From Carposina sasakii (taxonomy: Eukaryota; Arthropoda; Insecta; Lepidoptera; Carposinidae), in NCBI GenBank assembly GCA_014607495.2, contig CP053171.1, forward strand, positions 930,001 to 994,000: DNA of 64,000 nucleotides, in the 5' to 3' direction. The notes below the pieces were generated by a model. It was not told the origin of the DNA. It searched no databases and was given only the letters and a program-made list of their open reading frames with translations. Below, piece after piece: positions 1 to 9,895 of this stretch (within the stretch, counting starts at the first letter, position 1; the number at the start of each line of letters is the position of its first letter). Both the position numbers and the translations under genes were made by a program.

Positions 1-150
1 TACCACTGTTGAAGTGTGGTAAGTTGTGTTTGTCACCGCTATGCCAAACGTAGCTTTGGGGTCTCCTTTACGATCCCGTAGATCTGGGTACCCTATTTCG
101 GGATCAAGGCCGTATGTATATCTTGCGTGTTGTATGTGTCGAAGGCATAT
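1..150 (+). repeat. Repeat family A, partial copy
   Basis: The segment has the family A order: a GCTATGC..AACGT block, then TCTCCTTTACGATCC, then TATTTCGGGA and a CCGTATGTAT end. The same order recurs at 7136-7445, 14775-15010, 28725-28816, 35200-35325 and 48075-48285, and inverted at 20342, 41425, 44075 and 48840. It looks like an old SINE-type dispersed repeat; the left part lies outside the window. Confidence 0.6.
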
Positions 151-232
151 TGTAAAACACGTTGGTTTTGGAGCCAGACAATTTAGCTTCTACGAGTAGC
201 AATTTGTCTGCTTAATTCATTAGGTTAGGTCA
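151..232 (+). repeat. Left copy of a direct repeat flanking a fold-back element
   Basis: GGCATATTG, GAGCCAGACAATTTAGCTTC, GCAATTTGTCTGCT and ATTAGGTTAGGTC appear here and again, with a few substitutions and a small gap, at 519-602. The two copies bracket the fold-back at 235-450. Confidence 0.65.
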
Positions 233-234
233 TA

Positions 235-450
235 AATGAAATTGTATTAGGCGTTACAATTCGAAAGTTCAAACATTCACTATGGGTGCGCCCATCACCG
301 GGCCCTACACCCTCCACTGACCCTCGGATCTGATAAATAATAATCTTGTGGCGATGGTAGGTGGTGCAAGTGCTTGTTTTCGCAGTTATGAGTTATCAGA
401 TCCGAGGGTCAGTGGAGGGTGTAGGGCCAGGTGGTGGGCGCACCTCATAG
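235..450. mobile_element. Fold-back element 1 (inverted-repeat arms 282-337 and 393-449)
   Basis: The left arm carries CACCGGGCCCTACACCCTCC and ACTGACCCTCGGATCTGATAA. The right arm carries their inverse (TTATCAGATCCGAGGGTCAG, then TGGAGGGTGTAGGGCC). A 55 bp loop separates them. The left flank (ATTGTATTAGGCGTTAC...GAAAGTTCAAA) and the arm tips match the much longer fold-back at 61562-62125, so they are one family. Just right of the arms (450-465) is GGTTCGATTCCC, a perfect RNA polymerase III B-box-like motif, which suggests a tRNA-SINE component. Confidence 0.75.
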
Positions 451-518
451 GGTTCGATTCCCACTCGGGTGAATTTTTTCCATTTATTTATTATTAATTT
501 TATAGGTTAGGTTATGTT

Positions 519-602
519 AGACGGCATATTGAATAGTATGGGTTTTTGAGCGAGACAATTTGGCTTCTAGCAATTTGTCTGCTCAATTAATTAGGTCAGG
601 CT
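519..602 (+). repeat. Right copy of the direct repeat flanking fold-back element 1
   Basis: Counterpart of 151-232. It continues into a CpG-rich stretch at 625-660 (GAGCGAGCGTAGCGAGCGTG) that also occurs at about 52750-52790. From 660 to 909 I see nothing further. Confidence 0.6.
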
Positions 603-909
603 ATGTTAGACCTGTTAAAATAACATTGCACGACCCGAGCGAGCGTAGCGAGCGTGTCGCGACAGGGATCGGCGAATGCTAAAAGGATTTTTTCTTTCAT
701 ACTATTCAAAATCCAAATTTTGTAATACGGCGTGTTCTACAATACGCCTGCGACAAATGCTTACGCATCAAATGTTAATAAAGAGTAGATTATTCAATAG
801 CCAGATAGTTCTAACTGATGAATAAATTTGAGGCTGCTTTCCTCTAAAATTTGATCAGTGTCATTAACTTTAAAATAGACCTATCTGACCATTCTGTGAC
901 CTTAAATAG

Positions 910-1022
910 GCTTGGAAGTGCACGCAGCGCGCGCCTCGCCCGAGATGGAAGCGCTCCACGATCATCTGCAAGCTTGCTTCCTACGTATGCAGCAACATGT
1001 GCATCACCGCTACGGAAAGAAG
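910..1022 (+). CDS. DOCK-like GEF, 3' exon a (end of DHR2-like region)
   Basis: First of eight exons in this window of a gene that starts upstream. The acceptor is ...CCTTAAATAG|GC and the donor AAG|GTACGT, ending in phase 0. The peptide includes LEVHAARASPEMEALHDHLQ and then a CF..M..HV..RYG segment. That H..L..CF..+...V...YG pattern resembles the C-terminal helix of the DHR2 (Rho-GEF) domain of DOCK-A proteins such as DOCK1 and Drosophila Myoblast city, which activate Rac with ELMO and Crk in cytoskeletal remodelling. The family call rests on this segment plus the proline-rich Crk-ligand tail seven exons later; it is inference, made without a database search. An alternative acceptor at 918 is possible. 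All exon phases downstream agree. Confidence 0.7.
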
Positions 1023-1038
1023 GTACGTTTTACACTTT

Positions 1039-1312
1039 GATCATCATCATCATCAGCCTATTCGCAGTCCACTGCTGGACGCAGGCCTCCCCCAGGGCAC
1101 GTCACAAGACTGCCATATTGGGGGGTATTCGCCCATAGTCACCACGCTGGGCAGGCGGGTTGGTGACCGCAGTTTGTATTTTGGACTATGTTGTCAACAT
1201 GGGAGGCGCTGCTGCCCACCTCCCGGAAACCCTTAATCTCCTCGTACGATACCCACGGGCAGACATGGGGTGGTACGAATTCTACTCTGCCGGTACCACG
1301 CGGCCACCACAC
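1039..1312 (+). repeat. Repeat family B, near-full copy (intronic)
   Basis: Starts with (ATC)n, then GCAGTCCACTGCTGGACG, AGGCCTCCCCCAGGGCAC, CACGCTGGGCAGGCGGGTTG, CTGCCCACCTCCCGGAAACC, and ends TCTACTCTGCCGG..CCACGCGGCC. Near-identical copies lie at 10496-10746, 48303-48560 and 55780-56054. Shorter ones are at 12250, 28817, 32072, 39398 and inverted at 33062. A (TCA)n head and GC-rich body suggest a SINE or a LINE 3' end. Confidence 0.8.
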
Positions 1313-1477
1313 TTAGAATAGCCTAGTTTTATGAGTGCTCCATTCCACAGGAAATGTCGTGAAATTTTCGCTATCGCGTTGCTTCGGCTTTGCTATTGCA
1401 AATTAGGTAATCACAGACGGGAGGTAGTAACTTTTCGTGCGGTTTATTACCAGCAGGGTATATATTTGTTGTTGTTT

Positions 1478-1513
1478 ACCCGCGTGGTGCCGGCAGAGTA
1501 GAGTTCGTACCGC
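1478..1513 (-). repeat. Repeat family B end fragment, inverted
   Basis: CGCGTGGTGCCGGCAGAGTA followed by GAGTTCGTACC is the reverse complement of the family B right end. It sits 15 bp upstream of the acceptor of the next exon. Confidence 0.6.
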
Positions 1514-1528
1514 ATATGTTTGTTGCAG

Positions 1529-1653
1529 GATTGTGACTTGGAGCCGGAGCCGGTGGAAGTGCAGCTGCGTGCGCCGCTGCGGGACCAGGACAGAGACCAG
1601 CACAACAATCACTCCGCCCACAGAGTGTCGGACGTGTCCGCCGGGGGAAACGA
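1529..1653 (+). CDS. DOCK-like GEF, 3' exon b
   Basis: Acceptor TTTGTTGCAG|GAT, donor GA|GTATGT; enters in phase 0 from 1022 and leaves in phase 2. The peptide starts DCDLEPEPVEVQLRAPLRDQ and continues polar and low-complexity. GC content is well above the flanking introns, as expected for a real exon. An acidic/proline tract like this is expected in the linker after DHR2 in DOCK-A proteins. The reading frame is open on both sides only where the phased junctions require it. Confidence 0.75.
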
Positions 1654-2565
1654 GTATGTGTAGTATACAGGGGGGTTTGTGACAGCCGGCCAAATATTTA
1701 TATGGTGACTTCAGACCATGATTCTGAGATGAAAACCAGTGAAAATTTTCGCAGGAAAATTCCAAAATGCGAATCATACTTATCTATGTATTTATATGTA
1801 TACCTGCCGTTGCTAAGTACCAAAGTTATTATTTATGTAATGTCATGTCATTATTATGATCATAGAGAAAAGAGTGTAATAGACTACAAATATCTGACAT
1901 TTTCCTTGCTTTTGACGTTTATAAAAATGGCACCGACGACGGCCATTACTGTTACTTACAACGAAGAAGAAGAATTCGGCGGGAAAAGCTGGAAGGGTGC
2001 AGGTGTAATTTTCTTGTGAAAATCAAAATTTATTTGTAAATGGCTTGCATGTGTCCATGTTTTCTGGTAGATAAGTTATATTTTGATTACTTATGATGTG
2101 AATCTAGTGCGTGTGCATGGTTTTATACGCAGGTAAGCCGAGTAAAACTTTAGCCGGATTACGATCTCTTCATGGGCGCATGTAGTTGTTTCTGCAATAA
2201 TTTTTCATTTTGACTTGTTCTTGAGGATTTTCCCGACGTTTCCATTCATCATCATTGTCATTCATCATAAATTCAGAATACATTTTACTAAACAATGATT
2301 AGGCTGTATGGGCTTAGTTCCCCTTACCTTTCCTTCGGGATAAACTAAAAAAAAAAAAAAACGAAGAAGAAGTATTTCGAGTTTCGAAACCTCGTCAAAA
2401 CTAATAGTAAGTTTGTAGTAAGTACAATGGCGGATGGTCCCATTTTTTTTACTATGTTTCAGATCTGTATAATTCATTCATCTGAGATTATGATTGTCAT
2501 TTAACATATTTTTTGTTTTATATGTCCTTACTGTCCTTTTCTAAATAATATGTTTTTATTTTCAG

Positions 2566-2631
2566 TTCCGCTTCGAAATCGAAGTTCTTTAGTTTCAATC
2601 CTGCAATCAATCCCTTGATTCCTTCGTCGAG
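2566..2631 (+). CDS. DOCK-like GEF, 3' exon c
   Basis: Acceptor TTTTCAG|T, donor TCGAG|GTGAGT. The exon begins in phase 2 and the split codon GA|T gives Asp, so it joins exon b correctly. It encodes SASKSKFFSFNPAINPLIPS and ends phase 2. It is short (66 nt) but both splice sites are strong. Confidence 0.75.
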
Positions 2632-2766
2632 GTGAGTTGAATATTAACTTAATTGCTTGTGTCCGAAAACTGGCGGTAGGCTTATATTATGCCTACCATA
2701 ATTATGGGAGTTAATGGTCTGACTGGTGAAACTGGGCGTGTAACTTGCACATTTCTGCTAAGTACC

Positions 2767-3150
2767 TATACAGGATGTTTTTTTGTGGCCACCTTTAACG
2801 AAGGGTACGTATTCTATACATGAAATAAAGTAAGTTTATGCCAAAAAAAATGCTGGGAAAAAAAAATAAATAAAAAAAATTAATTCCTTGATCGTGCGAA
2901 ATTTATAGTGTCTAGTGTTTATGTTAGTTTTTTTATAGACAGATATTAATTATTTTTCGTGAAAAAATCCTGCTACGCGCGTCTATGTGCATTTATGCAG
3001 AAAAACGCAGTCTATTTACTCAACTTTGGACCCTAATATTTTGAAAACCAGACACTTCCCAGGTATGCTTCCATGGAGAAAAATGAACGTGATGATGAGG
3101 AGATTCCGTAGTTTTCGGGAACGTTGACGACCAAAAATCACCCTATATAT
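2767..3150 (+). mobile_element. M1 MITE, full-length copy
   Basis: Begins TATACAGGATGTTTTTTTGT and ends GACCAAAAATCACCCTATAT, an imperfect terminal inverted repeat. Internal landmarks are CACCTTTAACGAAGGGTACG, AATTTATAGTGTC, GCAGAAAAACGCAGTC, ACTTTGGACCCTAATATTTT and GGAGATTCCGTAGTTTTCGG. The (A)n interior is variable. It is non-autonomous and intronic. Confidence 0.85.
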
Positions 3151-3284
3151 TACTAAATTGCGCCGACCACAAAATAATGGCAGATGATAATGATAATCGA
3201 TAAAAATAGTATTTTTCTACTTTTGTAAAACATACCATTTTTAGTTAAGTATATTTATTATTATTTTATCGGTATTTCTTTCAG

Positions 3285-3369
3285 AAATAGCAGCGGTGGT
3301 GTAGTGGGCTACTTCAACACTATACAGTCTCCGAAACGACGGAACAATGCTAAAGCTAGGGCTCGAAAG
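3285..3369 (+). CDS. DOCK-like GEF, 3' exon d
   Basis: Acceptor TTCTTTCAG|A, donor CGAAAG|GTAATG. The split codon AG|A gives Arg and the exon ends in phase 0. The peptide includes SSGGVVGYFNTIQSPKRRN and ends with basic ARARK, a Ser/Lys/Arg-rich stretch typical of a regulatory, phosphorylatable tail. The ATGGTATGTTTTAC-type intron before it holds only M1. Confidence 0.75.
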
Positions 3370-3398
3370 GTAATGAACAGTATTTTTTTTAAAATGTT

Positions 3399-3460
3399 GT
3401 TCTATCGGTCCTTGGCGCTCTGCCTACCCCGTAAGGGATAAAGGTGTGATCGTGAAAATC
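3399..3460 (-). repeat. M3 repeat fragment
   Basis: TCTATCGGTCCTTGGCGCTC followed by TGCCTACCCCGTAAGGGATA is the inverse of the M3 core seen at 40130-40365 and 52240-52440. Confidence 0.6.
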
Positions 3461-4013
3461 ATCTCTATCTCTACTATATTCTTTATGTACCGTTGCAGCC
3501 CTCGTTTACTTTTATTATTGAGCTATTTTACTTGCGCAATTTAAATAATTACTAACATAATACGAAAAGACTGAACTTATACGCAGTTTGGTTGATAGAG
3601 CCTCCATAGCATTGGTGTACAAGAAATTGTGGTCGATTCTGAGCGTCACATTTAAACCTTAACGCAAAAGTTGCCCTACCTGTCTCTTTCTCCTAGCTAT
3701 TTATGTTAAGAATAGAGAGGGACAGACCTGACTAACATTAAGTTTACGTTTCAGTATGACGGTCAGAATCGACCGTATTGTGTTAATTAACATGTGATTG
3801 ATCATGCTTCTTCAATCTGTGCAGAGACAGCACTCTGTCCAATGTTCTTACGATTGTAAGAGTGGAAGAAATAGTGATTATTTATTTTTTCAAAACACGG
3901 TACAACGAAGTTACGATCACATTAATTTGATCAGTGACAGACACGTTTCACCAAAAAATAGGACATGCAATTATTTATATGTTCATGGTATGATCATGCA
4001 TCTCTTTCCACAG

Positions 4014-4151
4014 ACAACAATGGACCCGACATTCGTGGTGTACACATCTCCGAGCACGCACAACGTTAACGATACCCCTCCGGCGCCCTCACTGCTGCCC
4101 TCACCGCCCAACAACGATGCTACCTCACCCTTGAGGGAACTCACTCAAGAG
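4014..4151 (+). CDS. DOCK-like GEF, 3' exon e (Pro/Ser-rich)
   Basis: Acceptor CTTTCCACAG|ACA, donor CAAGAG|GTAAGC; 46 codons, phase 0 at both ends. It encodes TTMDPTFVVYTSPSTHNVND followed by a proline-rich run (TPPAPSLLPSPPNN) and ends LRELTQE. The Pro/Ser composition matches the disordered C-terminal tail of DOCK-A proteins. A start at the internal Met is not needed, because upstream exons join in frame. Confidence 0.75.
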
Positions 4152-4479
4152 GTAAGCAAAAATTAATATATTACAGGATAACGAAGAGGTAAAGAGGGGT
4201 ATTGAAATTAGGAGGGTTTGAGACTAGATTGCCTTTTGCGACACCTTGCGATGCCTAAATGCGGAATTCTACAAAATAGCGCACTGTCAAAAACCTATTC
4301 ATAAAATTTGAGACTGTAAATCTCACTTTATTGGCTATCGCTATCCTTAGGGCTTTGAATCACTCATCCGAAACCTAGTTGTAATGTTTATGCATGCAGA
4401 CGTAATTTTTACGTTCAGCACCGATAAACACAGTCTATTCCCTTGACAATAGCAATTGTTACTCTCGTGCGTTCCTTTG

Positions 4480-4550
4480 CACAGGGTTAACAAAAGGGGT
4501 ATGCTAAGCGAAATTATATGAAAAAAGACTTTTGTTACACCATGTATACA
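4480..4550 (+). repeat. M2 MITE remnant
   Basis: CACAGGGTTAACAAAAGGGG then TATGCTAAGCGAAA, with TTTTGTTACACCATGTATA at the right. This is a shortened M2 copy with recognisable ends, in an intron. Confidence 0.5.
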
Positions 4551-4802
4551 TAAAGTACCTTTTTTGGGTATCAGTGGATCTACGGTACAAGAAAATATAG
4601 TGAAGAAATCCTATTTTGGTTGGCGTTTGTAAAAAAGGATTAGAAAAAAGTATATTAAAAAACAACTCGATGTACCCCTCTACAAGAAAAAAATCTGTTA
4701 TATTCTCCGTCTCATACGACACAAGTGCACAGGAAAGAGACAAGATATATATTTTTATGTAAACTTTTTTCGTATGTGGTTAAATGTGTTGACAATTCCT
4801 AG

Positions 4803-4844
4803 GTATCTTCTAAGCCATGGGGTCTCTTCGATCGCATCTGCCAG
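4803..4844 (+). CDS. DOCK-like GEF, possible 42 nt cassette exon f
   Basis: ATTCCTAG|GTA...CAG|GTGAGA frames an open 14-codon segment (VSSKPWGLFDRICQ), phase 0 at both ends. It can therefore be included or skipped without changing frame. The donor is strong; the acceptor has a weak pyrimidine tract. Only transcripts could show that it is used. Confidence 0.45.
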
Positions 4845-4950
4845 GTGAGATCTGAGCTAGTATATGTGCTTAGATTCCGGCAGAAATATATATCAATGAA
4901 ATACTTATAAGGGACTATGTCAAAATCATTGTTTGGACATTTTTATACTT

Positions 4951-5175
4951 ATGGACGCCCGCGACTCCGTCCGCGTGGACTGCAAAAAAAAACAAAATGG
5001 ATATAAACGATTAAAATATTTATATGATATTTTTTCGAAATAAAAATAGCCATGTTCTGTCTCAGGGTAAAGATTGTCTGTACCAAATTTCACAAAATCG
5101 GTTGCGAGGTTTAAGCGGGAAAGCGTAACAGACAGACAGACAGAGTTACTTTCGCATTTATAATATTAGTTGGGA
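4951..5175 (+). repeat. Repeat family K copy
   Basis: Begins GACGCCCGCGACTCCGTCCG and ends ACAGACAGACAGAGTTACTT then TTTATAATATTAGT. This is the common K family with a GTCCGCGTGGACTGCA head and a 3' part CAAAATCGGTTGCGAGGTTT. Other copies are at 26247, 38207, 42556, 50502 and 51318. The rest of this intron (5176-6110) is AT-rich with nothing recognised. Confidence 0.75.
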
Positions 5176-6111
5176 TTTCTTATGGTCTGGTAAATATGCG
5201 TTATGACCGCCAAAGAGAATTATTAATGCTTTTAATCTCCTTATGACGAATCTGGGAGAAATGTAAAAGTCAGTTCTCCTATATTTCAAAACCATACAAT
5301 CATAATATGCGGTGTAATAAAAACCTGCAGAAAAATATCACATTCCATTTATTACAATCAAAACAGAATGAGCCAAAGCAAAAGATTGTCCTTTATATGT
5401 TTTCATTGGTAATTTCTACTCGGTTCCATGCACAGATATTTTGCCAGAGTATAACGGTGTAATAACTGCCTCTTGTTATTAACAACCCTTTATTTAGGGA
5501 ACTTAAATCAAATTTATTGTTGGAATTGTCATTAAAAGGGATAATCATTGTGACACAGATATAACATACATTTAACTGTCAAGTGTTATATAGTGCATAA
5601 GAGGTATTTAAATTTAGAAATGGTCCATTGGTGATTGAAAAAAAAAACCATTATAATTATAGTGTGGAACTTAAAATTTCTTTGTGAAACTGAAGGTATA
5701 TAACGTAAAGTCGTAATCGATCGATTCATTACTAGGGTAGGGTCGTAACAAAATTAATTAACAAATAAATATTGTTGCTCTTTATATCCTCTACCTGTGT
5801 ATAATTCTTATCTGTAGCTCTATATGCTAATATATTTATATTTTAGTGTTTGATTATCACCTAATTTAATCGAGACGCTAACCTATGGTATTTTCATTAT
5901 GTTTATGCTTAATATTATGGTTTACTTATCAGTCAGTCCTATCAATGACCGACATATTAGTGTACGATCATAAAAGACTATATCACGAAGTTGTAGGTGA
6001 ATGTGGAGGCAGCGCTCTATCAATAGTCCTCTTTAAAGCCAATACATATCATTCATGTTCGTTTTGAATATTTAACTTTCTTTTTACACAAGACAAGTTA
6101 AGATGACTACT

Positions 6112-6546
6112 TATACAGGGTGTTTTTTTGTGGCCACCTTTAACGAAATACGTATTCTATACATGAAATAAAGTAAGTTTATGCTAAAAAAAATGCTGGG
6201 AAAAAAAATTTTTTTTTGAAAATTTTTTTAAATTCCTTGATCGTGCGAAATTTATAGTGTCTAGTGTTTATGTTAGTTTTTTTATAGACAGATATTAATT
6301 ATTTTTCGTGAACGTCTTTAAAATCCTGCTACGCGCGTCTATGTGCATTTATGCAGAAAAACGCAGTCTATTTACTCAACTTTGGACCCTAATATAAAAA
6401 ACTTTGGAAACCAGACACTTCCCAGGTATGCTTCCAGTTCGTGTCGGGGTCAAGCGGGGCGGCGGGGGAGGGAGAAAAATGATCGTGATGATGAGGAGAT
6501 TCCGTAGTTTTCGGGAACGTTGACGACCAAAAATCACCCTGTATAT
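6112..6546 (+). mobile_element. M1 MITE, full-length copy with GC-rich insert
   Basis: TATACAGGGTGTTTTTTTGT to ACCAAAAATCACCCTGTATA. It differs from the 2767 copy by a roughly 35 bp G-rich segment at 6436-6470 (GTTCGTGTCGGGGTCAAGCG...), where other copies have ATGG between CTTCC and AGAAAAATG. Confidence 0.85.
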
Positions 6547-6944
6547 AAGGACTAGTTAAAGCAAATAAATATATTTTTCTTGCAACAAAATCAGTAAAAA
6601 AAACCAAAGGTCAAAAGCTTACAAGCATTTTACATCAACGGACTGGATCAGCAAAACCAAGTAAAGGTTATTGACTCCATTCGTTCCTACGACTTCGTGT
6701 TCTAACCGCCAATAGGCGTTTTTTCTCTAGATGGCACCCACGGCTTTTTTGGAAGCCAAAATTTATTTAGTATGGCTCGTTTTTTCTACTAGACGACACG
6801 CTGACAAACCCGTGGTCGTGTCGTGGCCGTATGGTCTAGTGGAAAAATCAATGTCGACCAATGATGTCTCATTGTATTGGTTTGCAGTTGACCAATGAGA
6901 GGCCATTGCGGGCGGAGGTCGAGCGAGAAAAACGTCTGTCTCAG

Positions 6945-6996
6945 CGAGCGAGCATGCTGACAGGCTCCGCGCCGCAATCTAATCGAAATTCGCTAG
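6945..6996 (+). CDS. DOCK-like GEF, 3' exon g
   Basis: Acceptor CGTCTGTCTCAG|CGA, donor CGCTAG|GTGAGT. It enters in phase 0 and ends in phase 1, exactly what is needed to join exon e (or f) to the final exon. It encodes RASMLTGSAPQSNRNSL. Phase continuity is the main support, because the exon is only 52 nt. Confidence 0.65.
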
Positions 6997-7135
6997 GTGA
7001 GTGTGCATTTTGATTATTTTTCATGCGTGTATGCAATAAGTGACTTAAGGGGTATTGCAATTGAACGATAAGCACAATCAATGTAGCTATTATGTGTAAA
7101 ATATGTTGCGAATACCTTGCGATGCGGGACAACAT

Positions 7136-7445
7136 ACATCAGCAGCTTCCGTGCAAGTAGTAAAAGTCGACTAAGGAACTCGGGCATTTTCTTAGGCGTT
7201 TAGCTAGCAACTTGTTACTTTTCATTTACATCTGTCTCCGATATGCTAAACGCGGCTGCTGCAGTGATCCTACAGTTCTGCACAAGTAGCATGACCTGCG
7301 AAACACGATATGATAAACCGATTTATAGCCGCCATGTTTAATTTTGTATAGAGACGATACGATACGATATCCACGATGCGTGATCATGCTAGGGGGGCTG
7401 GTAACCCCATTTCGGGAAACATAGCCGTGTGTATGTGTTGTATAC
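7136..7445 (+). repeat. Repeat family A copy, interrupted
   Basis: GCAGCTTCCGTGCA, GTCGACTAAGGAACTCGGGC, TAGCTAGCAACTTGTTACTT, TATGCTAAACG and then CCCCATTTCGGGAAACATAG and CCGTGTGTATGT follow the family order. The middle (about 7265-7365) is replaced by unrelated sequence. It lies in the last intron of the DOCK-like gene. Confidence 0.65.
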
Positions 7446-7507
7446 TTATTTTGATTTGATTTGAATATAGTAAACCGGTCAATAAACACAACCATCCATT
7501 CCAAAAG

Positions 7508-7743
7508 GTACAACAGACTCAAACTATGACGACGAAGAGCCGCCGCCGCTGCCGCAAAAACAACGAGACCATATCGATATCGACGGCGACCATAACAACA
7601 ACCCGGACACAAACGTGTCAATACGACAGAACTACGATCAAGTATGTCCGCGAGGATCGTTCCTATACAACTCCATTATAGGTAGAAGGGCGCAGGAGAA
7701 ACCGCCGACCCCGCCCCCAAAGTTGAAGAAAAATATCGGATGA
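7508..7743 (+). CDS. DOCK-like GEF, terminal coding exon with Crk-SH3 ligand
   Basis: The split codon G|GT joins exon g, and the frame stays open for 77 codons to TGA at 7741-7743. The peptide has an acidic start (DSNYDDEE), then PPPLPQK, which fits the PxLPxK consensus bound by the first SH3 domain of Crk. A His/Asp/Asn-rich stretch follows, then PPTPPPKLKK before the stop. Crk ligands in a proline-rich extreme C-terminus are characteristic of DOCK1/Myoblast city; C3G and other Crk partners place them internally. A second in-frame acceptor (CAACAG|AC at 7516) would remove three codons, so a tandem-acceptor variant is possible. I call the family with moderate confidence. Confidence 0.75.
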
Positions 7744-8330
7744 TCCCGGAAAGATGTTGGCAAAGGTGGGGTCAAGTGATAGTTTGATTACTTGTCGATA
7801 TCTGTGTGTTGATATCGTGATTTACAAAGTTGTAACAATAGTTGGGAGATTAAACTAATTGTTTTTAAGTGTAGGTGTCATAAATATCGTGCTTGCGGTT
7901 GTATGATATTTATTGCGACGATAAAAATCCTGAATTAGTATTCTGCCAGCAAACAATAATAACACATACTCGTAGGTATATAACAACTATGACTTCATTA
8001 CATATTTGTTATTTTGTTATTCTTCGTCAAAAGGAAATGACATAGGTATAACTAAAAATATTTCTATTTTTAGATGATATCTAAGCTAAGAAACCCAAAA
8101 AATTGGCTTTAAACTTTTTATTTATACATATAGCGGTCGTTCGTATGCAAAGCCACGCCCTCTTTACGGTGCTGACATGTGAAATGTTCTTTCAAGCTTA
8201 ACGTATTGGCTTCTGATAGCTATTGACTCCACTTTCAACTATATCTTCATGTATTTTAAGTGGATCTAATATCTGAACCCCTGTAATTATTAATAATTAT
8301 AATAAAATTGATATTTGTACAAATACTCTA
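7744..8330 (+). other. Probable 3' UTR of the DOCK-like gene
   Basis: AT-rich sequence after the stop. AATAAA at 8301-8306 is the first convincing poly(A) signal; others occur further on (for example about 9240-9265). The true cleavage site cannot be fixed from sequence alone. Confidence 0.4.
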
Positions 8331-9774
8331 GAAGATTATAGATAATACTCAGGCGTCATTGAAATTACTTGCAATAGTGAAAATTTGTGTTTAGTATTAT
8401 TAATTTCGTTACAAGTTATATGACAATAATATTTGTATTATAATAATTTTATTGAAATGTAGATTTTAGGTTCAATCTCGTTGCAATATAAATATGTAAG
8501 AGCCGATTTTTTTATTGTCATATCTGTCTATTTGGAGGATTGTTTAGTTATTGCTGTCTCTATCTTGATCAAGCTTTAGAGAAAGACTGTGTCAAATTTA
8601 TTCATGATGTAAAACTATATGCCTATTGAAAAATCTGCCATAATTATATTACTTTTATACAAATCCATAAGGGACCAACATAGAGTGAAATAGTAACAGT
8701 AGGGTAACCAAGAAATCTTAAAGTAAGATTGTTTTCACTGAGGAAGCGAGATGCAGGGTAGAAATTAAAATATTCCTGCTATAAGAGATAATGGTATGGT
8801 ACCTAAAGATTGTTTTAATGATTTATTTAATAATCGTGGTATTCTTAATACGTAATAGCTATATAATTTGTTCTCGCACTTAATTGTTAATAATAATTTG
8901 CCCACCATTAGCTTATAATTTTGTGGTGTATCTAATATTGTGATGTTATAATGCCATAGTTTCAAAACTGTGTTCTTAGTTAATTCAATTTATATTGATT
9001 GACTTTGTCAGTGTTTTTATTAAACCGTGTCTAAAGTTTTAGGCACTTAACAGCAAAACATATGGAATATCTGTCAAATTTAGACAATGTTTAGCCTAAA
9101 CAATGTGTAAGTTCAGTGGTCAGGAAGTATAGTAACTAGCACCGCCGTGTGTAATTACGTATAAAGTATGAACGTGGATTACGACTGATTTCGTGCAATG
9201 ACCCCTCACCATTTACCTCTATCACTCGCACATAATATTAAAATAAATAAAATAAAAATATTTATTTCGAACAACTACAGATCCATATGGTATTAATATG
9301 TATATGTTTTTTTAGTGTATTGCCGTCATAAAATAAATTTATTATTTATTTGCTCAATAATGTCGGCGCCAATGCGATGGACAAAATAATACAGTGTCAT
9401 TGTACCAAATGCTTTGTAACCCACGTCCGTACTTTATCCAATAGATTTTTTTTCTGTAAGATCGACAACAAAGAAGACAAACAAAATACAAACGTAGTAA
9501 TTTTCATAGATATACTTATATAATGTTATCGTTTTTTTATGGTTTGTATATAATGTAAATGAGAACAAAATGTACGAGCATTTTAGTATTTTGTATATAA
9601 TTTTGCGTGGCATATAAAATATAGGTTTATGTGTTTTTGTTTAGAAGTATTATAAAGTATTTGCGGTGTTAATTAAGTATAAGGTATGCAAACAAAAATC
9701 ACAGATAAAGTAAATAAGATAAAGTAAATAACTGAGTAACTTTAACTGTATTACTTTACCATAATAAATACATC
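8331..9774. other. Intergenic, no feature recognised
   Basis: AT-rich unique-looking sequence. The reading frames here have no recognisable domain and a composition expected by chance. Confidence 0.5.
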
Positions 9775-9895
9775 GTGCGAAATTATAGTGTCAGACAGAT
9801 AGTAATTATTCCTTTCTATGTGCATTTTGCAAGAAATAGACCCTAATATTTTAATATGCTTCCATGGACTTGATTCGTATCGGGCGTTATACCCT
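9775..9895 (+). repeat. M1 MITE remnant
   Basis: ATCGTGCGAAATTATAGTGT, ACAGATAGTAATTATT, GACCCTAATATTTTAATATG and CTTCCATGG are decayed internal M1 landmarks. Both ends are missing. Confidence 0.6.

Noticed and set aside
1403..1777. 124-codon minus-strand frame
   Set aside because: It overlaps the DOCK-like exon at 1529-1653 on the other strand, where phased splice sites support the plus strand.
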